Below the pieces are notes generated by a model that was not told the origin of the DNA, made no database searches, and worked only from the letters and a program-made list of their open reading frames with translations. The position numbers were made by a program, and so were the translations under genes. Shown piece by piece: positions 27,767 to 40,561 of a stretch of DNA of 56,023 nucleotides (its first letter is position 1; every line of letters starts with the position of its first letter). The DNA comes from an uncultured Caryophanales bacterium (GTDB taxonomy: Bacteria > Bacillota_I > Bacilli_A > RFN20 > CAG-449), in assembly GCA_945873815.1 (NCBI GenBank), contig CAMCEE010000013.1, positions 1-56,023 of the forward strand, written 5' to 3'.

Positions 27767-29522
27767 ATGAATTAGTTAAAGCAAAAATTGATCTACTAAC
27801 TAGTAAACCTGGTGTTTATTTAATGAAGGATAAAAATGAGAAAATTATCTACGTTGGTAAAGCTAAATCACTTATTAAAAGGGTAAAACAATATTTTACT
27901 CGACCTCAAAGTGGTAAGGTTTTTCGTATGGTTAGAGAAGTATACGATTTTGATACGATAGAAACACCTTCAGAAAAAGAAGCTTTATTATTAGAGATTA
28001 ATCTAATTCAAAAACATTATCCAAAATACAATATTTTATTAAAAGATGGTAAATCGTATCCTTATATTGCGTTATATAAAAAAGGTGATCCTTATTTAAA
28101 GATTTCATATAAGGATAACAATCCAAATTATAAATATTTTGGACCATATCCTAATTCTAGTGCTTGTTATCATACAATAGATTTATTAAACCGAATTTTT
28201 CCATTAAGGAAATGTCAAAATCTTAAAACGGATGCATGTTTAGAATACCATTTAGGAAGATGTCTAGGACCGTGTATAAAAAAGATTAGCAAAGAAGAAT
28301 ATGAACCATTAATTGAAGGAATAAATCATTTTTTGAACGGAGATACATCAAAGATTGAAGAAAAACTTCGTAAAGATATGATGGAAGCAAGTGAGAATCT
28401 TCAATTTGAAAAAGCACAAAATATTAAAGAAACTTTAGAAGGAATAAAAAACGTTTGTTCAAAACAAAATATTCAACTTCAAGATCATATCGACCGTGAT
28501 GTCATCGCTTATTCTATAAGAGAAGGATATTTCTCTTTAGCGATTATGACATATCGAAACGGTAATTTGCTTGGAAAGAATATCTTTGTTTTAGAAGCTT
28601 TTGAAGATGTCGAAGATGAAGTTGTTGAAAATCTATTCTCCTATTATTTAACGCATAATAAGCCTAAGGAAATCATTGTTCCTACTGAGAATTTAAAGAA
28701 AAATATAGAGTATTTATTAGAAGTAAATTCGATTTGCCCAACTAAAGGAACTAAGAAAGATTTGATATTAATTGCTTTAAATAACGCTAAAAATGGATTG
28801 GATGAACACTTTTTAACCGCAAGATTAGAGGATGATACTTTATCCCTTTTAGAGGAATTAGGAAGTTTACTTCATATCGAAACTCCTTTAAGAATTGAAC
28901 TATTTGATAATTCACATCTTCAAGGTAGTTATCCTATCGGTGCGATGGTAGTTTTTATAAATGGACAAAAAGCCCCTTCAGAATATCGTAAGTTTAATAT
29001 TCAAGATAGTGAAGGTAAGGATGATCTAAAATCAATGGAAGAAGTTATTACTAGACGTTATTCACGTTTATTAATCGAAAATAAGCCTCTTCCTGATTTA
29101 ATAATTGTCGATGGAGGACAAAATCAAATTAATGTTGCAGAGGAAGTGATATATAATCTTGGTTTATCTATTCCTATCGCGGGTCTTGCTAAAAATGATA
29201 AGCACCATACGAATGGTTTAATATATCATAATGAATTCTTCGAAATCGATAAGAAGTCTCGATTGTTTCTAATGCTTGTTAGAATGCAAGATGAAGTTCA
29301 TAGATATGCAATTACTTTCCATAAAGATAAAAGAAATAAAGGAGTTACTCATACTTTATTTGATGATATTAAAGGCATAGGAAAAAAGAGAAAGGAAATG
29401 CTTTTAAAAGCTTATCCTTCTTTAGATAGTTTAAAAAAAGCGACGAAAGAAGAATTGATGCAATTAGTTCCTGAAGATATTGCATCTAAAATTAGAGAAT
29501 ATATAGAGAAGGAGAAGAACAA

Positions 29523-29526
<4 letters not shown>
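27763..29526 (+). CDS. uvrC: UvrABC excinuclease subunit C
   Basis: A 587-residue nucleotide excision repair nuclease. The N-terminal GIY-YIG domain reads PGVYLMKDKNEKIIYVGKAK and makes the 3' cut. A UvrB-binding UVR motif lies near residues 200-235. The central RNase H-like domain (ELFDNSHLQGS, LIIVDGGQNQ) makes the 5' cut. A helix-hairpin-helix pair closes the protein (DDIKGIGKKRKEMLL). Cysteines in KCQNLKTDACLEYHLGRCLG correspond to the Cys-rich region of UvrC. The start overlaps the mutS2 stop by 4 bases (ATGA). Confidence 0.96.
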
Positions 29527-33013
<3,487 letters not shown>

Positions 33014-33021
33014 TATTTTTC

Positions 33022-33055
33022 TAATTATCTTTTAATTAAGATAATTATTGATTTT
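33022..33055 (+). terminator. probable ligA terminator
   Basis: TAATTATCTT (33022-33031) pairs perfectly with AAGATAATTA (33038-33047), followed by TTGATTTTAT. The T run is interrupted, so it may be incomplete. Confidence 0.5.
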
Positions 33056-33104
33056 ATCTCCTATTAGTGATAAAACATAATATGTTGTTAAAAAAGGAGA
33101 GCAT

Positions 33105-33752
33105 ATGAAGATTTTTATTGATACAGCTATCACTGAAGAAATCAAAGAAGGAGCAAAATTAGGAATTTTAAAAGGCGTTACAACAAATCCTTCCTTATTA
33201 GCAAAATCGGGAAGAACATTAGATGATGTAATTACAGAAATCCTTTCTCTTGTCGATGGTCCTATCTCTGCAGAAGTAACAGAAGCTGATGAAGAAACAA
33301 TGTACAAACAAGCACATGATATTGTCAAAATGGCTAAAAACGACAATATCACGATTAAATTACCAATGACTGAAGATGGTATTGCAGTTTGTTCAAGACT
33401 TTCAAAAGAAGGTATTAAAACAAATGTAACACTCATTTTCTCAGTATCTCAAGCCCTATTAGCTATGGAAGCAGGGGCAACATTTATTTCCCCATTTATG
33501 GGTAGAGTAGATGATTATTATCACGATGATGACTCTGGATTTGAACTCATTAGAAAGATTATGGAAGTAAAGAAAAACTTCGGTTATGAATCTGAGATCA
33601 TTGCAGCATCAATCCGTAATGTAAAACATGTTGAACAAGCTGCACTTGCAGGTGCGGATATTGCAACAATTCCTTATAAGGTCATTAAGGAAATGTATAA
33701 AAATGAGTTGACGACTAGAGGTTTACAAATCTTTAGAGACGCAGCAAAATAA
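33105..33752 (+). CDS. transaldolase-family protein (fructose-6-phosphate aldolase-like)
   Basis: A 215-residue short-type transaldolase. Motifs: MKIFIDTA, GVTTNPSLLAKSG, the Schiff-base lysine K85 in ITIKLPMTEDG, and SPFMGRVDDYYHD. The short length fits the MipB/TalC group of homotypic enzymes, in which transaldolase and fructose-6-phosphate aldolase cannot be told apart by eye. It acts in the non-oxidative pentose phosphate pathway. It has a strong AAAGGAGAG site and lies alone between ligA and the FMN riboswitch. Confidence 0.92.
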   Translation: MKIFIDTAITEEIKEGAKLGILKGVTTNPSLLAKSGRTLDDVITEILSLVDGPISAEVTEADEETMYKQAHDIVKMAKNDNITIKLPMTEDGIAVCSRLSKEGIKTNVTLIFSVSQALLAMEAGATFISPFMGRVDDYYHDDDSGFELIRKIMEVKKNFGYESEIIAASIRNVKHVEQAALAGADIATIPYKVIKEMYKNELTTRGLQIFRDAAK

Positions 33753-33778
33753 AAGATTAAATTAAAACTAAATATTTT

Positions 33779-33884
33779 AACTTCAGGGTATGGTGAAAGT
33801 CCAAACTGGCGGTAAACCCCGCGAGCTTATAGCACGAACTTGTGAGATTCAAGTGGCAATAGTAAAGTCTAGATGAAAGAAGTT
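33779..33884 (+). promoter_or_regulatory. FMN riboswitch (RFN element)
   Basis: The P1 helix is AACTTC (33779-33784) with GAAGTT (33879-33884). Inside are the conserved blocks GGTATGGTGAAAGTCC, CTGGCGGTAAACCCCGCGAG and AAGTCTAGATGAAAG, in the order of the RFN element. It binds FMN. A terminator and ribU follow, so high FMN should shut off riboflavin uptake by premature termination. No clear promoter is visible between the transaldolase stop and the aptamer; it may lie inside the transaldolase gene. Confidence 0.93.
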
Positions 33885-33910
33885 GATAGATTACTTTTTT
33901 GTAATATGTT

Positions 33911-33940
33911 AATAGCCCTGATTATTGGGGCTATTTTTTT
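33911..33940 (+). terminator. FMN-riboswitch terminator (expression platform)
   Basis: AATAGCCC (33911-33918), loop TGATTATT plus G, GGGCTATT (33928-33935), then seven T. It ends just before the AGGAGA ribosome site of ribU, as expected for a transcriptional off-switch. Confidence 0.88.
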
Positions 33941-33951
33941 AGGAGATTTTT

Positions 33952-34770
33952 ATGAAAAAGAAGATTAGTTATGAAATTATTATAGGTATTTTATTAGTTA
34001 TTTTAGGTATAGGATCTGCAATAACTGCTTATATTTTAAATTTTGGAAAAAATGCATTTTCTAAAGGAGAATGGTATATTTATTTACTATATATATTAGG
34101 AGCAGTATTCATTTTTATTGGTGCTTGTTTACTTTATCGAGATTATGAGATAAGAAAGGATGTATCAAATAAAATCAATGTTCGTCAAATGACACTTATT
34201 GCTTTTCAAGCAAGTATTACGATCATTCTATATTATTATGCGAAATTCAATCTACCATTCTTTCCTGGATGGCTTGATATTCAAGTTAGTGAGATTCCTG
34301 CATTAATCACTTCTTTTATCTATGGACCAGGCGCAGGAGCAATGGTAATATTCATTCGTTTTTTAGTTAAGCTTCCAGGCACTATGACGGTAGGAGTAGG
34401 GGAATTTGCTGATTTAGTTTTAGGATTATCTTTAGTTTTGATTTCAGGAATTATCTATAAAAAGAAGCATACATTTAAAGGAGCATTATTAGGTCTTGGA
34501 ATAGGAGTATTTGTTTCTACCTTCTTAGCTTGTATTCTTAACTGGTTAGTTCTTATTCCGGCATATATCAACATTGCTGGATTTAAAATTGAACAATTAA
34601 TTGGAATGATGTCTTATATTCCTTCAGTTACTAAAGATAATTTCATGTTGATTTATATTTTTGTTGGAGTACTTCCTTTCAATTTATTTAGATATGTTAT
34701 CGTTCTTGCATTAACTATTATCTTATACAAAAAGACTCATGTTGTATTCGATAAGATTGCAAGACGCTAA
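33952..34770 (+). CDS. ribU: riboflavin transporter, ECF S-component RibU
   Basis: A 272-residue membrane protein. Two N-terminal helices (about 7-28 and 40-62) precede the six-helix S-component fold from about residue 80 (MTLIAFQASITIILYY). The stretch LDIQVSEIPALITSFIYGPG is the RibU-type motif. It binds riboflavin and needs the shared EcfAA'T module encoded elsewhere. The two extra N-terminal helices make it longer than most RibU (about 190-205 residues). Control by the adjacent FMN riboswitch makes the substrate call firm. Confidence 0.92.
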   Translation: MKKKISYEIIIGILLVILGIGSAITAYILNFGKNAFSKGEWYIYLLYILGAVFIFIGACLLYRDYEIRKDVSNKINVRQMTLIAFQASITIILYYYAKFNLPFFPGWLDIQVSEIPALITSFIYGPGAGAMVIFIRFLVKLPGTMTVGVGEFADLVLGLSLVLISGIIYKKKHTFKGALLGLGIGVFVSTFLACILNWLVLIPAYINIAGFKIEQLIGMMSYIPSVTKDNFMLIYIFVGVLPFNLFRYVIVLALTIILYKKTHVVFDKIARR

Positions 34771-34873
34771 AATATTCATAAAAAGACGGAATGTTTTAAT
34801 ATTTTACGTTCTTTTAAGGTATATTTAAGTGAACTAGTGTATACTAAATATACGTAATGAAAAGGAGGATGCT

Positions 34874-35818
34874 ATGAGTGTAAAAATATTTACCGATGCA
34901 GGTTCAAACTTATTTAAGAAATTATTAGATGAGAAAAATGCTGACATTACAGTTTTACCGATGTCACTTGATATAGATAATGTAACATATCATTGTTACT
35001 CAGATGATATTAATGTTGAAGAGATGTCAGAAGAATTCTATAAGAAAATGGAAAACGGAATGAAACCTAAAACTTCACTTGTTAGTCCTGGACTTTTTTA
35101 TGAAATGGTAGAAGAGGAAGTAAAAAAGGGAAATGATGTTTTATACATTTCCTTAGCTGAAAGCATTTCAGGATGTTATCAAAGTGGTGTATTGATGGCT
35201 TCTCAAATTAACGATGAATATAAAAGAGACGCTGTTAAAGTTTTGAATTCTAGAACTGCGAGTTTTGGTGAAGGAATGATGGCTCTTTACGCTTACGAAC
35301 TAGCAAAAAAAGGGCTTGATTTACAAAAGGTTTACGATTTGACTTTAGAATACTCCGATCGAGTAAGAAGTGAATTTACTGTTGATACAATTAAGTATTT
35401 AGCGCAAAGTGGTAGAGCTTCAAAAATCACGGCAGTTATTTCTAATGTTCTATCAATTAAACCTTTACTATATGGTTCAGAAGAAGGACGTATCGAAGTG
35501 ACAGGTAAATGCCATGGAAGAATGAATGCTTTAAGGACGCTTGCAAACCAAGTTATCCAATATATCAAAGATAAGGATCAACTTGTTTATATTGCACATT
35601 GTAATGCAATTGAAGATGCAAATAAGATTAAAACTTTCTTAAATGAGGCAGGTATTAATAATATTGAAATTTATTTCTATGACCTTATTACAGGAGCTCA
35701 TGTAGGACCAGGAACAATCGCGGTTTTCTACGAAGGAACAAAGAGATCTTTTGATAAAAAAGGTGTTATCGATACGGTTTTAAGTAAATTTAGAAAGAAA
35801 GACGAAAACGCAGAGTAA
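34874..35818 (+). CDS. DegV-family fatty-acid-binding protein
   Basis: A 314-residue DegV protein: KIFTDAGSNL at the start, KTSLVSPGLFYE, ISLAESISGCYQSG in the fatty-acid site, VDTIKYLAQSGRASK, and IYFYDLITGAHVGPGTIAVF at the end. DegV/FakB proteins present fatty acids to FakA kinase for phosphorylation and entry into phospholipids. Whether this one is a true FakB or a diverged relative is open; no fakA is in the window. The AAAGGAGGATG site is strong. TATACT at 34840-34845 is a possible -10. Confidence 0.9.
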   Translation: MSVKIFTDAGSNLFKKLLDEKNADITVLPMSLDIDNVTYHCYSDDINVEEMSEEFYKKMENGMKPKTSLVSPGLFYEMVEEEVKKGNDVLYISLAESISGCYQSGVLMASQINDEYKRDAVKVLNSRTASFGEGMMALYAYELAKKGLDLQKVYDLTLEYSDRVRSEFTVDTIKYLAQSGRASKITAVISNVLSIKPLLYGSEEGRIEVTGKCHGRMNALRTLANQVIQYIKDKDQLVYIAHCNAIEDANKIKTFLNEAGINNIEIYFYDLITGAHVGPGTIAVFYEGTKRSFDKKGVIDTVLSKFRKKDENAE

Positions 35819-35829
35819 TGTGAAATATT

Positions 35830-35864
35830 AAGCATGATTTCATATATGAAGTTATGCTTTTTTT
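35830..35864 (+). terminator. terminator after the degV gene
   Basis: AAGCAT (35830-35835) with ATGCTT (35854-35859), plus inner TTCAT/ATGAA pairing, then a T run. Confidence 0.8.
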
Positions 35865-35908
35865 ATTCATTTATTTATTTCAGGACTTTCTTTATTTTTA
35901 TTTTGTTT

Positions 35909-35933
35909 TATAATTATTATGTAAACGGTTACA
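35909..35933 (+). promoter_or_regulatory. glycerol operon -10 with cre-like operator
   Basis: TATAAT (35909-35914) is followed by TGTAAACGGTTACA (35920-35933), which fits the cre pattern except for G in place of a pyrimidine in the centre. It would overlap the transcription start and lies directly before the AGGAGG ribosome site. The -35 is weak (TTTCTT). The site suggests CcpA repression, as is usual for glycerol genes. Confidence 0.65.
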
Positions 35934-35944
35934 GGAGGTAACAT

Positions 35945-37402
35945 ATGAAATATGATGTTTTGATTATTGGTGCTGGAATAGTTGGCTCTAGCATCGCTTT
36001 TGAACTTTCAAAATACAATTTGAAAGTCGCGGTAGTAGAAAAAGAAAATGATGTATCTTTAGGAACGACAAAAGCAAATTCTGGTATAGTTCATGCCGGA
36101 TACGATCCTCGACCTGGAACTATTATGACAAGACTCAATGTTTTAGGAAATAAAATGTATGAGGAACTTGCTCCTAAACTTAATGTTCATTATAAGAAAA
36201 TCGGTTCGCTTGTTATTGGAAGAAATGATAAGGATAAAGCCCTTATTGAAGAATTATATAGAAGAGGAATAGAAAATGGTGTTCCTGAACTAAGCATTAT
36301 TGATAAGGACGAAATTAAGAAAATAGAGCCTAATTTAAATGAGGATATTACTGTTGCACTTCTAGCAAAGTCGGCGGCTGTAGTTTCACCTTGGGAAATG
36401 TGTTTGGCTCTTATGGAGAACGCAGTTAGAAATGGAGTGAAACTTCATTTGAATAATGAAGTAAAAGAGATTAAGAAAGAGAATGATTGTTTTATTATTA
36501 AAACTGATAAAAACACATTTGAATCTCAATATGTTATTAATGCTGCAGGATTATATTCTGATAAAATCAATTCACTAGTTACAGGAAGAGATGATTTTTC
36601 AATCGTTCCTATTAAAGGAGAATATTATCTTTTAGATAAAGGACAAGGAAAAACTGTCAATCATGTTATTTTTCAAACTCCAAATGAATTAGGTAAAGGA
36701 GTACTTGTTTCTCAAACAGTTCATGGAAATCTAATCGTTGGACCAAATGCATCTTTTGATTTAAAGGATAAGAATGATGTTTCAGTTACTCAAGAGGCAT
36801 TAGATTACATTCGTAAAGCGAGTGCATTATCTTGTTCTAATATTAATTTTAGAGATAATATTCGAAACTTTTCAGGTGTAAGAGCAACTATTTCTAAATT
36901 CGATGATTTTATTATTGGAGAAAGTGATAGCGTTAAGGGATTCATTAATTTTGCAGGTATTAAATCGCCAGGATTAACTTGTGGACCGGCATTTGGTATC
37001 GAAGCGAAAGAGATATTAGAAAAAAGTGGTTTAGTTTTTACAAAGAAAGATGATTTTATACTTGTACCTCTTCCTAAATTCTTTAATGAAATGAGTAAAG
37101 AAGAAATTGATATGAAAATCAAAGAGAATCCTCTATATGGAAGGATTATCTGCCGTTGTGAAACTGTTTCTGAAGGTCAAATTGTTGATGCATTACATCG
37201 TCCTATCGTCGTTCCTTCTATTGATGCGATTAAAAGAAGAACAAATGCAGGAATGGGAAGATGTCAAGGCGGATTCTGTGGGCCTAAGGTTCTTGAAATC
37301 ATTAAAAGAGAATTGAATTTAGAACCAACAGAAATTATGCAAGATAAAGAAGGAAGTAATATTGTTTTAAATTATACTAAAGGTGGTGTTAAAGATGAGT
37401 AA
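35945..37402 (+). CDS. GlpA-like FAD-dependent glycerol-3-phosphate dehydrogenase with C-terminal BFD-like domain
   Basis: A 485-residue flavoprotein. The FAD site is DVLIIGAGIVGSSIAFELS with TTKANSGIVHAGYD after it. The C-terminal BFD-like [2Fe-2S] domain has cysteines C403-x-C405 and C440-x4-C445 (RCQGGFCG). This is the layout of anaerobic GlpA. The next genes encode a second FAD oxidoreductase, a Cys-rich DUF1667 protein and glycerol kinase, so the substrate is most likely glycerol-3-phosphate, oxidised to dihydroxyacetone phosphate. Related dehydrogenases (for example L-2-hydroxyglutarate oxidase) are the alternative; context argues against it. The end overlaps the next gene by 8 bases. 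Confidence 0.88.
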   Translation: MKYDVLIIGAGIVGSSIAFELSKYNLKVAVVEKENDVSLGTTKANSGIVHAGYDPRPGTIMTRLNVLGNKMYEELAPKLNVHYKKIGSLVIGRNDKDKALIEELYRRGIENGVPELSIIDKDEIKKIEPNLNEDITVALLAKSAAVVSPWEMCLALMENAVRNGVKLHLNNEVKEIKKENDCFIIKTDKNTFESQYVINAAGLYSDKINSLVTGRDDFSIVPIKGEYYLLDKGQGKTVNHVIFQTPNELGKGVLVSQTVHGNLIVGPNASFDLKDKNDVSVTQEALDYIRKASALSCSNINFRDNIRNFSGVRATISKFDDFIIGESDSVKGFINFAGIKSPGLTCGPAFGIEAKEILEKSGLVFTKKDDFILVPLPKFFNEMSKEEIDMKIKENPLYGRIICRCETVSEGQIVDALHRPIVVPSIDAIKRRTNAGMGRCQGGFCGPKVLEIIKRELNLEPTEIMQDKEGSNIVLNYTKGGVKDE

Positions 37403-38651
37403 GCATGATTTAGTGATTGTTGGTGGAGGTCCTGCAGGATTATCTGCAGCTTATGAAGCGTATAAGGAAGGTATTAGAGATATCGTAATAATTGAAAGAG
37501 ATAGTTTTCTAGGTGGAATATTGAATCAATGCATTCATAATGGATTTGGTCTCCATCGTTTTAAAGAGGAATTAACAGGTCCTGAATACGCAAGCAGATA
37601 TATTGATATGGTAAAAACGACCAGTGCGATAATAAAATCAGATTCAATGGTTTTGCATGTTACTGATAATAAGGAAGTTCATTATGTAAATAAGGATGAA
37701 GGTTATCAAATTATTGAAGCAAAAGCAGTTATTCTTGCAATGGGTTGTCGAGAAAGAACTAGAGGCGCAATATCAATTCCAGGAACGCGTGCAAGTGGTG
37801 TTTTTACTGCAGGTGCTTGTCAAAAATACGTCAATATGGACGGATATTTAGTCGGAAAAAGGATTGTGATTCTCGGATCTGGTGATATTGGACTAATTAT
37901 GGCAAGAAGAATGACTCTAGAAGGATGTAAAGTTCTTGCGGTTGTTGAATTAATGCCTTATTCAAACGGCTTAAATCGAAATGTCGTTCAATGCTTAAAT
38001 GATTTTAATATCCCTTTATATCTATCACATACTGTTACGGATTTAATCGGTAAAAATAGAGTTGAAAAAGTAATTGTTTCAAAAGTTGATGAAAATCGTA
38101 AACCAATAAAAGGAACAGAGATGGAATTTGAATGTGATACTTTACTTCTTTCTGTTGGTTTAATTCCTGAAAATGAGTTATCAAAAGAAGCTGGAGTGGA
38201 ACTTGATAGAAGAACGAATGGTCCAGTGGTTTATGAGAATATGGAAACATCGATTCCTGGAATTTTTGCTTGTGGTAATGTTCTTCACGTTCATGATTTA
38301 GTTGATAATGTATCTCTTGAAGCTTCAAAAGCAGGTAAAAGTGCAGCTAAATACATTCTTTCTAAAAAAGAATTATCAAACGATTACATTAATCTAGTAA
38401 ATGGTAATGAAGTGTCATATACTTGTCCACAAAAGATTAGAAAAGATAATGTCGATGACGTTATTGAAGTATTCTTTAGAGTAAGAAGCGTAATGAAAAA
38501 TAAAAGAATTCTTGTAAAATCTAATGGTGAAGTGATTTCAAAAGTTATGAGATTACATCTTGCTCCTGGAGAGATGGAAAGCGTAAAAATCACTAAAGAG
38601 CAATTATCTACTTGTAGCGATACAATTGAGATTAGTGTGGAGGAAGATTAG
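37395..38651 (+). CDS. NAD(P)/FAD-dependent oxidoreductase, partner of the GlpA-like subunit
   Basis: A 418-residue two-dinucleotide-domain flavoprotein. HDLVIVGGGPAGLSAAYEA binds FAD; VGKRIVILGSGDIGLIMARR binds NAD(P)H; GIFACGNVLHVHDLVDNV closes the FAD site. The start at 37395 is chosen since AAGGTGG lies 8 bases before it. This family is regularly found between a GlpA-like protein and DUF1667 in Firmicutes and is thought to pass electrons from the dehydrogenase to NAD. It has the place of GlpB but is not closely like E. coli GlpB. Confidence 0.85.
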   Translation: MSKHDLVIVGGGPAGLSAAYEAYKEGIRDIVIIERDSFLGGILNQCIHNGFGLHRFKEELTGPEYASRYIDMVKTTSAIIKSDSMVLHVTDNKEVHYVNKDEGYQIIEAKAVILAMGCRERTRGAISIPGTRASGVFTAGACQKYVNMDGYLVGKRIVILGSGDIGLIMARRMTLEGCKVLAVVELMPYSNGLNRNVVQCLNDFNIPLYLSHTVTDLIGKNRVEKVIVSKVDENRKPIKGTEMEFECDTLLLSVGLIPENELSKEAGVELDRRTNGPVVYENMETSIPGIFACGNVLHVHDLVDNVSLEASKAGKSAAKYILSKKELSNDYINLVNGNEVSYTCPQKIRKDNVDDVIEVFFRVRSVMKNKRILVKSNGEVISKVMRLHLAPGEMESVKITKEQLSTCSDTIEISVEED

Positions 38652-38653
38652 TT

Positions 38654-38995
38654 ATGAAAAAATTGATTTGTATTACATGTCCTAGAGGTTGTCATTTAGA
38701 AATCGATGAAGAAACTTTGGATGTAAAAGGAAATGCTTGCCCAAGAGGTAAAGAATATGGAATTAATGAAATAACCAATCCTAAAAGAACGATTACTTCT
38801 ACGGTGAAGATTGTAGGAGCAGAAATAAATAGATTACCTGTTAAAACAGATAAACCAATTGCTAAAAGTTTGATGTTTGATGTGATGAAGGAACTAGATA
38901 AGATTTGCGTATCTCATCCTATTACTAGGGGAACAGTCATCATCAGCAATGTATTAGGCAGCGATGTTAATATTATCGCTTGTAGAGATTTGTAG
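38654..38995 (+). CDS. DUF1667 cysteine-rich protein
   Basis: A 113-residue protein with C6-x2-C9-x3-C13 (ICITCPRGCHL) and C29 in NACPRGKEYG, the DUF1667 signature and a likely metal or Fe-S site. It always travels with the GlpA-like and FAD oxidoreductase genes, here 2 bases after the latter, so it is probably a third subunit of the dehydrogenase complex, perhaps an electron carrier. Its exact role is not established. Confidence 0.88.
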   Translation: MKKLICITCPRGCHLEIDEETLDVKGNACPRGKEYGINEITNPKRTITSTVKIVGAEINRLPVKTDKPIAKSLMFDVMKELDKICVSHPITRGTVIISNVLGSDVNIIACRDL

Positions 38996-39005
38996 GAGTT
39001 AATAT

Positions 39006-40502
39006 ATGGGTAAAAGAAGTTATATTATCGCTTTAGATCAAGGTACTACTTCTTCGCGTTGCGTTATTTTTGATAACGAGTCAAATGTGATTGAAGAAGT
39101 GCAAAAGGAATTTAGGCAATTCTATCCTCATCCTGGATGGGTTGAACACGATGCAATGGAAATCTATGCTTCTCAATACGCAGTTATGACTGAAGCTATT
39201 GCAAAATCTGGTATTAGACCATATCATATTTCGGCAATTGGAATTACAAATCAACGTGAAACGACAATCGTTTGGGATAAAAATACTGGTAAACCTATAT
39301 ATAATGCTATTGTTTGGCAATGCCGTAGAACTTCTTCTTTAGTTGAACAAGTAAGAAAAGACGGACTTGAAGATTATATAAAAGAGAATACAGGATTAGT
39401 TCTTGATGCTTATTTCTCCGCGACAAAGATCAAATGGATTTTAGATAATGTTGAAGGAGCAAGAGAAAAAGCAAATAAAGGCGATTTATTATTTGGTACA
39501 GTTGATACTTGGCTCATTTGGAAATTAACGAATGGAAAAGTTTTTGCAACAGATTATACTAATGCATCTAGAACGATGCTATTTAATATTAAGGAATTAA
39601 AATGGGATGAGAAACTATGTAAATATTTTGATATTCCTCTTTCGATGCTTCCAGAAGTCAAACATTCAAGTGATGATTATGGTAGCGTATCAATTTTTGG
39701 CTATGATATTCCTATTGCAGGAGTAGCTGGAGACCAACAAGCTGCGTTATTTGGTCAAGCTTGTTTTGAAAAAGGTGATGCAAAAAATACTTATGGAACC
39801 GGTTGTTTCTTATTAATGAATACAGGAGAAAAGTTGATTCAATCTAAACATGGATTAGTTACGACAATTGCTGCAACTAGTGGAGAAAAGATTCAATATG
39901 CTTTAGAAGGTTCGGTGTTTGTTGGAGGAGCTTTGATTCAATGGCTTCGTGATGAATTGCGTTTCATCGTTGATTCAAGCGATTCAGAATATTTTGCAAA
40001 TAAGGTTAAAGATAATGCTGGAGTATATATTGTACCTGCGTTTACTGGACTTGGCGCACCACATTGGGATATGTACGCTCGAGGAACAATCTTTGGTTTA
40101 ACTAGAGGCTCGAATCGTAATCACATCATAAGAGCGTCTTTAGAAGCGATTGCTTATCAAACAATGGATGTATTAGATGCGATGGTAAAGGATACTAATA
40201 TTCCAATTAATAAATTAAAGGTGGATGGAGGAGCATCGAGAAATAATTTCCTTATGCAATTTCAAGCAGATATTTGTTCAGTTTCTGTTGAAAGAGCAAA
40301 AATAATGGAAACAACAGCACTTGGAGTTGCTTATCTTGCAGGCTTAAAAGTAGGTATTTGGAATTCACCAAATGATATAAAAGCAATATGGGCTTGTGAT
40401 CAAGAATACACTCCTTCTCTTGATGAAGATAAGAAAAATAAATATCAACGCAAATGGCATAAAGCGGTTGAGATGTGCAAGGGATGGATTGAAAATGATT
40501 AA
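39006..40502 (+). CDS. glpK: glycerol kinase
   Basis: A 498-residue FGGY-family kinase converting glycerol to glycerol-3-phosphate. [18 protein letters not shown] is the N-terminal phosphate motif; [17 protein letters not shown] and [13 protein letters not shown] are GlpK signatures; the C-terminal [18 protein letters not shown] closes the ATP site. The full set and length (498) are typical. It ends the operon, feeding substrate to the upstream dehydrogenase. The uptake facilitator glpF is not in this window. Confidence 0.97.
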   Translation: MGKRSYIIALDQGTTSSRCVIFDNESNVIEEVQKEFRQFYPHPGWVEHDAMEIYASQYAVMTEAIAKSGIRPYHISAIGITNQRETTIVWDKNTGKPIYNAIVWQCRRTSSLVEQVRKDGLEDYIKENTGLVLDAYFSATKIKWILDNVEGAREKANKGDLLFGTVDTWLIWKLTNGKVFATDYTNASRTMLFNIKELKWDEKLCKYFDIPLSMLPEVKHSSDDYGSVSIFGYDIPIAGVAGDQQAALFGQACFEKGDAKNTYGTGCFLLMNTGEKLIQSKHGLVTTIAATSGEKIQYALEGSVFVGGALIQWLRDELRFIVDSSDSEYFANKVKDNAGVYIVPAFTGLGAPHWDMYARGTIFGLTRGSNRNHIIRASLEAIAYQTMDVLDAMVKDTNIPINKLKVDGGASRNNFLMQFQADICSVSVERAKIMETTALGVAYLAGLKVGIWNSPNDIKAIWACDQEYTPSLDEDKKNKYQRKWHKAVEMCKGWIEND

Positions 40503-40508
40503 TGAAAG

Positions 40509-40538
40509 TATTCATAGTTATCTATGAATATTTTTTTT
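40509..40538 (+). terminator. glpK terminator
   Basis: TATTCATAG (40509-40517), loop TTAT, CTATGAATA (40522-40530), then eight T. Confidence 0.92.
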
Positions 40539-40561
40539 GGATTTTGGACATATAAAATATT

